IMG/VR virus record: IMGVR_UViG_3300033388_008211
Location: 1-45,102 of that record
Length of the DNA: 45,102 bases
Origin: a virus
Direction: 5' to 3' (one strand)
In this document: positions 37,834 to 45,102 of the stretch, piece by piece
Layout of the letters: each line of letters starts with the position of its first letter
Numbering within the stretch: position 1 is the first letter of the stretch
Position numbers and translations under genes: made by a program
The notes under the pieces: model-generated
Told to the model about the DNA's origin: nothing
Databases searched by the model: none
What the model saw: the letters and a program-made list of their open reading frames with translations, nothing else

Positions 37834-38804
37834 CTCATCTCCTTGTTTTCTTTTTTAGTAAATCCATGGGCAAGTATAAGCCGCCTATATTTTTCAGACC
37901 TGACCCTTCCCGTCTTTATACATGATGCCATATGAAGAAAGGCCTCCCCCGGTTTCCCCTTCCCGTCATCAAGGAAATAACAATGTCCTGTCGGAAAGTC
38001 ATAGCTGTTATTGAAGTCATCGCAATCTATGGCATAGACATTGTCCGGAACCTTACTCATATCTTCAGGCCCGGTCATGCCCAGCCTTCTCGATACTATC
38101 TTGTTCTTCAGGTTCGTAATCTTACTTGCCGGCATGGCCATATCGTCGGAGGCATAATAGCTCACCACGTTCCTTGCCGACAAAGGTATATGCTCACCAG
38201 CCTTCCCCTTTTCAAGCGTCTCATTCACCACATCAGCTGCCATCATAAAGATATTCCTGAACAACATCGGCACGCCGTTAGCTAAATGATACCTGTCCCA
38301 GTCAAACAATGTCCTCCTCAGGACGCGGTTCCCCATCGAGTGGGCCAATATATTGACCCTCTTGAAACATTGCTCATCTTCAGTATTCGCCCCCCTCCAT
38401 GCTATAAACTTCTGCAGGAGCCTCGCAAAGGAGAAAGCGCTGGCGTCGGCAGCCTGTTGATCATCCCAATAATCCTTGATCGCTCCCAGGTCGTTGTCAC
38501 ATGGCCAGATAATAGGCACGACAAGTGCCAGGCCCGGTTCAAACTTATCGAGCATGGCCTGGAGTTTTTTAGCCCGGGGGAAGATGTCCGGCTCCGGGAG
38601 GTTTGAATAACCGTGTATATAGAAAAGTATCTGCTTATACTCTGATTCCTTCATCTGTCCCATAAAGCAGGCAGAGTCAATCATTTTATGTCCCTTCTCG
38701 CCGGCTTCACAAAACAGGACACTATTCCCGGGGGCATTATTATCTAAATGAAAAGAAAATCCATGAAGACCTTTAACCATTTCTCTATTTGTAATAAAGA
38801 GCAT
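37830..38804 (-). CDS. Alpha/beta hydrolase (DUF900-like) in the head operon
   Basis: A 324-aa enzyme-like protein. ILFYIHGYSNLPEPD near 59-73 gives an oxyanion-type HG motif and NILAHSMGNRVLRR near 151-164 gives the nucleophile elbow (HSMGN, GxSxG-like with Ala-His-Ser-Met-Gly). YAIDCDDFN and HCYFLDD in the last third are candidate acid and His. It could be an esterase acting on host lipids, teichoic- or capsule-like esters, or a head protein. It sits between the protease and an exported-protein module, which is unusual. Confidence 0.72.
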   Translation of the reverse strand: MLFITNREMVKGLHGFSFHLDNNAPGNSVLFCEAGEKGHKMIDSACFMGQMKESEYKQILFYIHGYSNLPEPDIFPRAKKLQAMLDKFEPGLALVVPIIWPCDNDLGAIKDYWDDQQAADASAFSFARLLQKFIAWRGANTEDEQCFKRVNILAHSMGNRVLRRTLFDWDRYHLANGVPMLFRNIFMMAADVVNETLEKGKAGEHIPLSARNVVSYYASDDMAMPASKITNLKNKIVSRRLGMTGPEDMSKVPDNVYAIDCDDFNNSYDFPTGHCYFLDDGKGKPGEAFLHMASCIKTGRVRSEKYRRLILAHGFTKKENKEMR

Positions 38805-38816
38805 CTTTACTTCTCC

Positions 38817-39170
38817 TTATGTTTGAAGTTTTTCTAACTCTTTATATTTATCATCAAGTTCCTTGCGCCACTTCTTACAGTTAATCTTCCTGCGTTCAGA
38901 CTGATCAGCAGCCTTCTCTTCATCAGAGCAGGCCACATCCTGTTTCTCCAGCCACTCAATACGCCTCTCGGTGTTTGTTGCTACAACCATGTTTTCTACT
39001 ACCATAACCATACTCTCTATCTGATCAGCTCTTTCATTGGTAGCGAAGTGGCTGTATGCAGCCATGCCTCTTTCTACAGAGCCTGTCAGCAACAAGCCGA
39101 AGAAGGAAAGTATTGTTATTCTTTTCTGCCATACGCTCATAGTCTCCCACTTATCCTTTGCCTTTCCCAT
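38817..39170 (-). CDS. Single-pass membrane protein with coiled coil
   Basis: A 117-aa protein. A basic start is followed by a transmembrane segment (ITILSFFGLLLTGSVERGMAA, about 18-38), then a helical charged region to the end (ERADQIESMVMVVENM ... KKWRKELDDKYKELEKL) with two Cys. An i-spanin-like or antiholin-like shape is possible, but it lies far from the lysis genes. It is adjacent to the outer-membrane barrel gene by one base. Confidence 0.52.
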   Translation of the reverse strand: MGKAKDKWETMSVWQKRITILSFFGLLLTGSVERGMAAYSHFATNERADQIESMVMVVENMVVATNTERRIEWLEKQDVACSDEEKAADQSERRKINCKKWRKELDDKYKELEKLQT

Positions 39171-39171
39171 C

Positions 39172-39822
39172 CTACTTTACCTCTTTAAAATCAAAATGAA
39201 AGTTAAACATAATCATCTTTTCTATCTCTCTGATAGAATCAAGAGAACGGTACTCTTCCCTATATAAAACAGATAGCACATCACTGAGCTTTATCCTGAT
39301 CTCTCCCTCGGTTATGTAGTCCGATGAATCCCTCATGTTGGGCTGGTAAAAATAAACACCTGAGATCCAGGCATCACCATATTTAATCCTATGAGAATAA
39401 CGACCATCACCTTCTTCAGCATCAGCTCTGTAGTGGTACAATATCCCGGTGCTTAGAGATAGTTTTCTCTCCTCGCTCTTCATGATATAATACTTAGGGC
39501 CAAACCCTACGAAATTTTCAAACCTGACGCCCATCATTTTGTTGTAGCCAACTCTCTCGTCGAACCATAGGCTTACCCTCTCGGTAATAATTGGATCGTA
39601 ACCAATGGAAACCTCGCCATTATCAGTACTTACTATGCCATCGGTTTTGCCGTAATTGTATTCAGCACGAAAGTCGAATGGCCCTGACTGGTCAGAGATC
39701 TCGGCAGACATGGTGTTACTTTCAACACTACTCGAGGAAGATGAATATGATATCCCTATGTCTCCGGCACTGGACAGCGCTGGTGATAACATGAGCGTTA
39801 TTAATAGGAATATACTCTTCAT
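39172..39822 (-). CDS. Outer-membrane beta-barrel protein (DUF481-like) with signal peptide
   Basis: A 216-aa protein with a signal peptide (MKSIFLLITLMLSPALSSAGD, cleavage after about residue 19), then alternating amphipathic beta strands (FDFRAEYNYG; GEVSIGYDPIITERVSLWFDERVGY; FVGFGPKYYIM; LSLSTGILYHYR). It ends IMFNFHFDFKEVK. DUF481 proteins are bacterial outer-membrane barrels. In a phage it could mask or alter the host surface (superinfection exclusion or lysogenic conversion). It overlaps the upstream gene by one base. Confidence 0.72.
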   Translation of the reverse strand: MKSIFLLITLMLSPALSSAGDIGISYSSSSSSVESNTMSAEISDQSGPFDFRAEYNYGKTDGIVSTDNGEVSIGYDPIITERVSLWFDERVGYNKMMGVRFENFVGFGPKYYIMKSEERKLSLSTGILYHYRADAEEGDGRYSHRIKYGDAWISGVYFYQPNMRDSSDYITEGEIRIKLSDVLSVLYREEYRSLDSIREIEKMIMFNFHFDFKEVK

Positions 39823-42092
39823 TACGAGTCCCCAATCCTTATTATCGTTATATCCATATGATCTTTAATAAAGTGAGTATCGGGAGTATCTGTCATAAAC
39901 CCTAAGCTTATCGTATCACCAGCTACTAAATCCATTTCGTGGTGTGATGGGAAAGGTATGCTATTAACTCGATCTCTAATTCTCATCGCATCTATTTCTG
40001 CTGAATCGGCATTAAGCCCGGCACCAGTGTGATAGTATTGAATTTTCACTATACCACCACTTACGAAGTCATTGGCATTAGGAGGAAATTCGTATTGAGT
40101 AGTTTGACGTCTAAAAAAGTCAGTTCCGGCAGCATCAGGGACATCGGAAGAAAACTCTTTCCCTGTTGAATCTCTTAGGTTTACCCACGCTGGTATATCG
40201 TAGTTCCACGATCTAATTTTAATAGTGTGTCCGCCATCGTACAAGCTATTATATATGGTTAGTAAATAAGGGATGTCCACATTGTACTGTGTCTCCAATA
40301 TAAAATCAGGATCACTCCCTCCCACCGCTTCGTTTATCTTAATTACGTCGGTGTCTGGATTTTGTATCCATTCTAGTGAAGAATAAGTATCCCAAGCAGT
40401 ACCGCTACCACCTGAAACTGTGAGGCTAAGAGAGATAGGTGGCCTTTCCGGCCCTACTGTCATCTCTCTACTGAAACTGTCATCGACTGATAAATTTTTA
40501 AAGATGCCTTGCGAGATCAAAGACCCTGCATTGGCCCTCAGGCTATTATCTACCAGAACAATATACTTACCATCACATCCAGTTAAACAAGAAAACGTGC
40601 CGTTCGAGAGGTTTGCTGAGATATTTCCAAATGTATTTTTATCGCTCCATGTTGTATTCGTATACCATATATCCTCGGTACTCATGTTCTGATATGTCCC
40701 AGGGTTCGAACTGTAATGAAGATTACCACCCTGGGCTGGTGCATAGATGTACCCTTCAACGGTAAGGTCCCCCGTTATAGTGTCACCTACGGTCTTAACA
40801 TACTGAGGATGATCATCATCTGACAAGCCTAGCAAGTTCCCGTGGTCAGTTGGTTGTGAACCTTTAAACTCAGTCTCGAAAGCACTCTCAACGGTAGTGA
40901 AAGCTGCTTCTGAGCTCTTAATAATAATCTTTCCGATAATGAAAGCATGTTCATTGAATTGAGAAGGCAGATTATCAACAACCGCAGCATCCTGAGCCTC
41001 GCTTAGCGTGTAATCGCCTTGACCATACACGACTTCAACGTGTCCATCTGTTTCCATGTAGACCCAATGCACGCCGTATCTTGGACCAGATAAACTAACA
41101 AGACCATCACCATCATTATAGTTACTGTTGTCTATCTGAGAAACATTTGATAGGGTTGTCCAGTTCGTAAAACTATCTATCTGATACCACACCTTGTCAA
41201 ATGTTTGAATGGAAGTCGAACTATCGAAAGCTACCGTCTGAAAATTAGTAAGACCTTCCCACCAATCGCCTGCTGTAACAGATATGTTTCTAGTGCCTGT
41301 CTCTCCGATAATGCCACCACTTGCTTGCTCTATGTGTGCGGTAGCCTTAAATCTCCTTACTGTAAGGTCAGTGGCATTACCTACTGTATGCCTTTCCGCT
41401 TCGTTTATATGAAGCTCATTTCCACTACGACTAACTATTGCAATTTGAATGGCTGTATTAAAATCCGTCCTTTCAGAAGTGTCTACGGCTACTTGAGGGC
41501 TCCCGGCATTGTATTCAACATAGATATAGTTGGTAACATTATCAGTCAATGCCACATCCTCAGCTAAAGACCAGTCGAATAGCTTCAGGTCAGCAACATC
41601 ACTATCTATTGCTCTTATCAGACCAGTACCAGCAGCTACATCTACCGTGCCATTCGCTAAATCGGTAATTCCCCCGCCAGAAATCCATCCAGCAGATTGA
41701 GTGACATTGATTGAGTCTTGAATGGAGGAGTACGTTGGTGAACCTATAATACTGTGATCATGGTTATCAGCATCGAAGGCATCCCCATTCTTAGCATTAG
41801 GATCATACATAGATTTTGCCATATCTGCGTGACCTACCCCTGTATGGATATCGAAAGCAGCCTCAAGGGTATTTAAGTCACTCGACACATTTGCAAGAAC
41901 AGGCATTGCTATCGGGTCTATTTCCGAAACCGTCAAGCCCGATGTGGTGTATCCGGTAAAATCAACGGAAGTCGCCGAAACCCCGGGGCTGACAACGCCG
42001 TCCTGGATCTTCCATGCCGGGCCGTGTTCATCAAGGGACCAGGCAGGGGATACATAGAAAAGCAGAAATATAAGAATGCTAAGCCTTTTCAT
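39822..42092 (-). CDS. Fibre-like protein with a signal peptide
   Basis: A 756-aa protein. It starts with a signal peptide (MKRLSILIFLLFYVSPAWS, cleavage near 19), then a Thr/Ser/Asp-rich beta region like phage tail fibres (HADMAKSMYD, NHDHSIIGSP, and GLSDDDHPQYVKTVGDTITGDLTV near 423-446, a motif common in fibres). The C-terminal third is a beta-sandwich (TIKIRSWNYDIPAWVNLRD). Virion fibres normally lack signal peptides, so this one would be exported to the periplasm or outside during infection. It overlaps both flanking exported genes by a few bases. Confidence 0.72.
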   Translation of the reverse strand: MKRLSILIFLLFYVSPAWSLDEHGPAWKIQDGVVSPGVSATSVDFTGYTTSGLTVSEIDPIAMPVLANVSSDLNTLEAAFDIHTGVGHADMAKSMYDPNAKNGDAFDADNHDHSIIGSPTYSSIQDSINVTQSAGWISGGGITDLANGTVDVAAGTGLIRAIDSDVADLKLFDWSLAEDVALTDNVTNYIYVEYNAGSPQVAVDTSERTDFNTAIQIAIVSRSGNELHINEAERHTVGNATDLTVRRFKATAHIEQASGGIIGETGTRNISVTAGDWWEGLTNFQTVAFDSSTSIQTFDKVWYQIDSFTNWTTLSNVSQIDNSNYNDGDGLVSLSGPRYGVHWVYMETDGHVEVVYGQGDYTLSEAQDAAVVDNLPSQFNEHAFIIGKIIIKSSEAAFTTVESAFETEFKGSQPTDHGNLLGLSDDDHPQYVKTVGDTITGDLTVEGYIYAPAQGGNLHYSSNPGTYQNMSTEDIWYTNTTWSDKNTFGNISANLSNGTFSCLTGCDGKYIVLVDNSLRANAGSLISQGIFKNLSVDDSFSREMTVGPERPPISLSLTVSGGSGTAWDTYSSLEWIQNPDTDVIKINEAVGGSDPDFILETQYNVDIPYLLTIYNSLYDGGHTIKIRSWNYDIPAWVNLRDSTGKEFSSDVPDAAGTDFFRRQTTQYEFPPNANDFVSGGIVKIQYYHTGAGLNADSAEIDAMRIRDRVNSIPFPSHHEMDLVAGDTISLGFMTDTPDTHFIKDHMDITIIRIGDS

Positions 42093-42490
42093 CTCGGTAC
42101 ACCTCCACAGGTAACGCTAACGTCCGGGTCTGTCCCTCCGGTAAGTGTCACCACATATGCCCGCAGATTAGCCATGTAACCATTGGGTATCAAGAAGGTA
42201 GCTATTCCTGCGGCCAGTTGTCCCGCACTCAATGTCTGCACCGCCATGCCTGTAGGGTCATACAGTAAACCTCCAAGGTTCCCCTCTATTCTCACCGTTA
42301 CGGCAGACGGACCGCCCGTAATCGTTACCTGGCATGTCCAGTTCTCTATATATTCGTTAATCGGTACCGCTGTGCCGGCTCCCGTTGCCGCCTGGTTTTC
42401 CATCAGGACGAAGTCCCCCGCCATTGCCGGGACTACGCACCCCGCCAGAAACATTATTACCAGTACCCCTGTTATCATTACCTTTTTCAT
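42089..42490 (-). CDS. Small exported (lipo)protein
   Basis: About 133 aa from ATG 42490 (AGGAGAGGGAGTAGCT upstream), preferred to 42514. MKKVMITGVLVIMFLAGCVV is a signal peptide with a lipobox-like FLAGC, followed by VPAMAGD, a second possible cleavage site. The remaining 110 residues form a Gly/Thr-rich beta sandwich (VTVRIEGNLGGLLYD ... VVTLTGGTDPDVSVTCGG). It overlaps the next exported gene by four bases (ATGA). Confidence 0.65.
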   Translation of the reverse strand: MKKVMITGVLVIMFLAGCVVPAMAGDFVLMENQAATGAGTAVPINEYIENWTCQVTITGGPSAVTVRIEGNLGGLLYDPTGMAVQTLSAGQLAAGIATFLIPNGYMANLRAYVVTLTGGTDPDVSVTCGGVPR

Positions 42491-42573
42491 AGCTACTCCC
42501 TCTCCTGAATTCATTATTTTGTTTTGTTATCTTCCCGCCGCGCTCTGCCATATAAGACCCCCATTATTAATAC

Positions 42574-44823
42574 TCAGCCTTCTGTGACTACCGGGCCGAG
42601 TGTACAATAACACCTGGGATGGGTATCCCTCACCGGCAGAGGCACGTCATTAATATCATAATCCCCTTCAAGGGGGAGACATATAGGGCAGGCGTCGAAT
42701 GCGGCATAATAGTGCATCTTATCTACCCCTTCGGCCTTGAACTCGTCAATCTTCGCCGTCTCAGCCGCCATAGCCATCTCTGATCTGGCCAGTCGCTCCC
42801 AGTTATCGTTTGCATTATCAAATACCTTAGAAAGCACGTCGGCCACATGCCTTGAATTCGTGCCGGCCAGCATCTGCGCCTCCATCTCGGCTATGACTTT
42901 TGTCGTTATCTCCCGGGTAGTGCCTTTCTTTACGAGCGTGAAACCATCCTTAACGAGGCCTTCATATATTTTGCTATTGTTAATGATATTAAGTACTGGC
43001 TGATCCGTGCCAAGGCTTTCCGCCGCACGAAGGAGACCGAGGCTATAGGAACGACCATAATGCCAGTCCAATATTTCATCAGGATCGGTAGCAGGGTTCC
43101 AGCTCTGAGTAAAAACTGCTATGGCTGCATAGACCGCCGCCCGCTGCTCCTCGGTGAAAGTGAAGGGTTCAATGGCAGGAGGCTCTTCCTGTTTCCCCCG
43201 TGATACCTTTGCAGGATAAGAACCCCGCCCGATGGACTTGACAACGGTATCCGTCAATTTCAGGATATCAAAAATTCTATCCTGCAGTTTATCTGTTTCC
43301 TCGACGAGGTCGGCCTCATACTCCCTCTCCACCTCGTCAAGTTCGGGATAGGGAATACGGCGGGTATTCTCTTTGCATCTGTTAAGGAGTCCATCCTGTG
43401 TGTGCTTTTTGGGGCAGCCACAGGCCCCATGGGAAGAAGTACTGCCTTTTGCAGACTCTTTTAATATAATGCGGGCTTGGTGCCCCCTGTAACTCTTCCC
43501 GGAATAACTGCCCTGAGCCCCTTCAGCCCCTGGGCCATACTGGCTGTCATACATATCCGCCTGGGCATTAAGGAACCTGGCCTGGGCCTTGGCAACCATG
43601 TCTCTAAGATTTGGAGTCTCAAAAACAAAGCCCCAGTCTCCCGGCTTATCTATTGATGTTGTAATTGTCTTCCATTTGTGCCCTCTCATAGACAGGTAGG
43701 TCGAAAAGAGCCTGATAAACTCAGGATACATGGCAAGCTGCCGGATCTTTGCGTCCTGTAGCGCTGCTTCTATCTCCAGCGTTGCCATTCTTTCCGTAGT
43801 GGACCAGTAAAGCCCCAACATCCACGAAGGAAGGTTTGTTTTAGCGACAATCTGCTCCAGGACGTGCCTTAGAGGGATTTCAGATTCCAAGACCTGGTTA
43901 TCCGCCCCGATGACTTTGATGTCGACCGTCGAATCCTTAGACCCTGCGGTTGTAAAGTCTCCGCTCCTTCCGCGCCGCTTGGCATCAATAACTGTGACAA
44001 AAGCCTCTTCCATTGCCACCCTTTGTGCTTGGTATTTGGTATCGTCGCCTCCTTTAGACGATGTATAATGCATATGATAAGAAGGATCACCGTACCTCTC
44101 GTAATTGCTCTTAATGCTGTTCTGGATAGTCATCAGTATCTGGGATACAAACTCCATAGAACGCATAATAGATACTCCGTAAGGGTCGGAGTTTTCATTA
44201 TTTATTGAATTATAAAAAACATTGGACGGATTCAATTTAACCTCATTCCATCCATCGTAAGGAACCATGTATCCATAGGGCGCATTCAGTATTTTATCAA
44301 CAAGTTGCGCGGGGTCTTTATATACTGGCCCATACATACCGACGTTAGAATACCTATACCAGGGCTCCGCCTTACCGGCTTTATTCCTGCGATATATAAT
44401 CTGCTTACTGTCGGCCACACGCAGACCTGAGATATCCTTCAGGTCTTTAGTTGCCACAAATTCAGATATGGAAAAGCCCTGCTCAAAGGTCTCATTGCTG
44501 AAATTTTCAAGGAAGGCGTGGATCCCTTTTTGTGTGTCATTAACGGGAACGGCCAGGCAAAAATCCTCAAGCTCTTTCACAATGGCCGCATTATCTCCGA
44601 TAATCTTAATTGTCCCGTTAAGAGAAATAAGACGACGAATAGCCGCATCGATGATGGGGATTCCTTCCCTCAGCGATTCATAAAACTCACCAGAAGACTT
44701 ACGGAAGACATAATCATTAAAGACCTGAGTCATGGGCCCTTGCGGATTCACCGTCATTATCTGTGGTCTGGTGCCAAGGTTGGACGGTAAGCCACCCGAT
44801 TCGAGTTTTGTTATAATGCCCAT
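42574..44823 (-). CDS. Portal protein fused to a MuF head-morphogenesis domain
   Basis: A 749-aa fusion. Residues 1-430 are a portal (SLREGIPIIDAAIRRLISLNGTI, FEQGFSISEFVATKDLKDISG, ERMATLEIEAALQDAKIRQLA). The C-terminal 250 residues are a MuF-type domain (RLARSEMAMAAETAKIDEFKAEGVDKMHYYAAFDACPIC ... DTHPRCYC), with the Cys/His cluster of the Mu gpF family. The portal would form the dodecameric DNA channel; MuF proteins often act early in infection. A cysteine-rich linker (SHGACGCPKKHTQDGLLNRCKEN) near 465-487 joins them. It overlaps the small membrane gene upstream by one base. Confidence 0.88.
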   Translation of the reverse strand: MGIITKLESGGLPSNLGTRPQIMTVNPQGPMTQVFNDYVFRKSSGEFYESLREGIPIIDAAIRRLISLNGTIKIIGDNAAIVKELEDFCLAVPVNDTQKGIHAFLENFSNETFEQGFSISEFVATKDLKDISGLRVADSKQIIYRRNKAGKAEPWYRYSNVGMYGPVYKDPAQLVDKILNAPYGYMVPYDGWNEVKLNPSNVFYNSINNENSDPYGVSIMRSMEFVSQILMTIQNSIKSNYERYGDPSYHMHYTSSKGGDDTKYQAQRVAMEEAFVTVIDAKRRGRSGDFTTAGSKDSTVDIKVIGADNQVLESEIPLRHVLEQIVAKTNLPSWMLGLYWSTTERMATLEIEAALQDAKIRQLAMYPEFIRLFSTYLSMRGHKWKTITTSIDKPGDWGFVFETPNLRDMVAKAQARFLNAQADMYDSQYGPGAEGAQGSYSGKSYRGHQARIILKESAKGSTSSHGACGCPKKHTQDGLLNRCKENTRRIPYPELDEVEREYEADLVEETDKLQDRIFDILKLTDTVVKSIGRGSYPAKVSRGKQEEPPAIEPFTFTEEQRAAVYAAIAVFTQSWNPATDPDEILDWHYGRSYSLGLLRAAESLGTDQPVLNIINNSKIYEGLVKDGFTLVKKGTTREITTKVIAEMEAQMLAGTNSRHVADVLSKVFDNANDNWERLARSEMAMAAETAKIDEFKAEGVDKMHYYAAFDACPICLPLEGDYDINDVPLPVRDTHPRCYCTLGPVVTEG

Positions 44824-45020
44824 TAATTAACCTTCCTTATGCCGAGCCAGAAAAAGATAAGACCTGAAACAAGATAGGCCGCAGGTTTATATATTTGATA
44901 AGCGCCACAAGCAATCAAAGCTGTGCCTCCAAAAATAAAACAATCCCGTAATTCAATAAATGAAAAGACCTTTGTTACCGGTTGTAGAAAAAAGTTTTTA
45001 ATTTTTATTAACAAATTCAT
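44823..45020 (-). CDS. Small membrane protein between terminase and portal
   Basis: A 65-aa protein, ATG 45020 preceded by AAGAGGAAAA. Basic N terminus, then a hydrophobic segment (FIFGGTALIACGAYQIYKP, about 29-47) and another (AAYLVSGLIFFWLGI, 48-62). It begins eight bases after the terminase stop. Small membrane genes at this spot are often of unknown function; a role in packaging or in lysis timing is possible. Confidence 0.55.
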   Translation of the reverse strand: MNLLIKIKNFFLQPVTKVFSFIELRDCFIFGGTALIACGAYQIYKPAAYLVSGLIFFWLGIRKVN

Positions 45021-45028
45021 TTTTCCTC

Positions 45029-45102
45029 TTATCTTCTCACACTGCTCCCGCAGGATATAAAATCTTCCTCAACCTCGTTAAATATCTGTGCCAGTTTTTG
45101 TG
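45029..45102 (-). CDS. terL: Terminase large subunit, C-terminal end (continuation of 1-1840)
   Basis: The frame that leaves the left edge of the window ends ...CGSSVRR then TAA at 45031-45029. Bases 45046-45102 duplicate 1-57, so only 45029-45045 add new codons. This proves the circular order TerL, small membrane gene, portal. Confidence 0.85.
   Translation of the reverse strand, partial: QKLAQIFNEVEEDFISCGSSVRR
45046..45102. repeat. Terminal direct repeat (right copy)
   Basis: Identical to bases 1-57; see the left copy. Confidence 0.93.

Noticed and set aside
1-45102. tRNA or rRNA genes.
   Set aside because: No cloverleaf or rRNA-like conserved segments were noticed by eye; a tRNAscan run would be decisive.

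Overview
The window is a complete, circular, tailed-phage genome. Bases 1-57 are repeated exactly at 45046-45102, and the terminase large-subunit frame leaves the left edge and ends at 45029 across that join, so the unit is about 45,045 bp, linearised by assembly. Almost every gene is on the minus strand. The host is probably Gram-negative: the phage encodes an outer-membrane barrel (DUF481-like), exported proteins with signal peptides and a lipobox, and carries two copies of a GTAGGGGC...GCCCCTAC palindromic repeat of bacterial-chromosome type. I cannot name host or phage genus; the virion set (portal fused to a MuF domain, capsid and decoration of the lambda gpE/gpD type, DUF1320 and gp37-like connectors, tail tube, frameshifted chaperone, tape measure) indicates a siphovirus-like particle.

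Layout in transcription order (right to left on the minus strand). TerS and TerL (2549 to 1, continuing at 45045) lead into portal-MuF, three exported proteins, a small membrane protein, an alpha/beta hydrolase, protease/scaffold, decoration, capsid, connectors, tail tube, chaperones, tape measure, tail tip and receptor-binding proteins (45020 to 22499). A consensus sigma70-type promoter at 22459-22487 then starts the early operon: small zinc proteins, an SSB split by a stop codon, a P-loop protein, an ASCH protein, an HNH protein, a Dam-like methylase and a membrane-tethered HTH protein. The operon runs into a gene-cassette array (16484 to 12735), then an integron integrase (12674-11610), a primase-helicase (11600-8487), a terminator and an iteron-bearing origin candidate (8180-8430). 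A second tyrosine recombinase and a Mor-like regulator follow (7760-6500), then a second cassette array (6292-4175), a terminator at 3921-3950, and the lysis genes.

The main discovery is a phage-borne integron. The 354-residue recombinase has the IntI-specific insertion (ALPRKYPNA ... WQYVFP). Immediately upstream is a 62-bp attI-like element, and beyond it lie eleven attC-like sites separating ten or eleven tiny genes. A second copy of the 62-bp element (59/62 identical) sits at 4113-4174 with its own array of three or four cassettes but no integrase beside it; identity of the two copies stops exactly at the G^TTA crossover core. The attC sites point away from intI as in ordinary integrons, yet 13 of 14 intact cassette genes are reversed, so that they are co-directional with phage transcription. 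In 10 of those 13 the stop codon is made by, or touches, the crossover triplet (G^TTA read backwards is TAA). Several cassette products resemble ordinary phage accessory proteins, so this looks like a phage accessory-gene capture system expressed from the phage operon instead of an integron Pc promoter.

Other points worth a second look are a cassette protein joining a zinc-finger/NUMOD4/degenerate HNH front to a sigma-70 region 2-like back, the interrupted SSB, a -1 frameshift signal in the chaperone gene, and an exported three-gene module inserted in the head operon.
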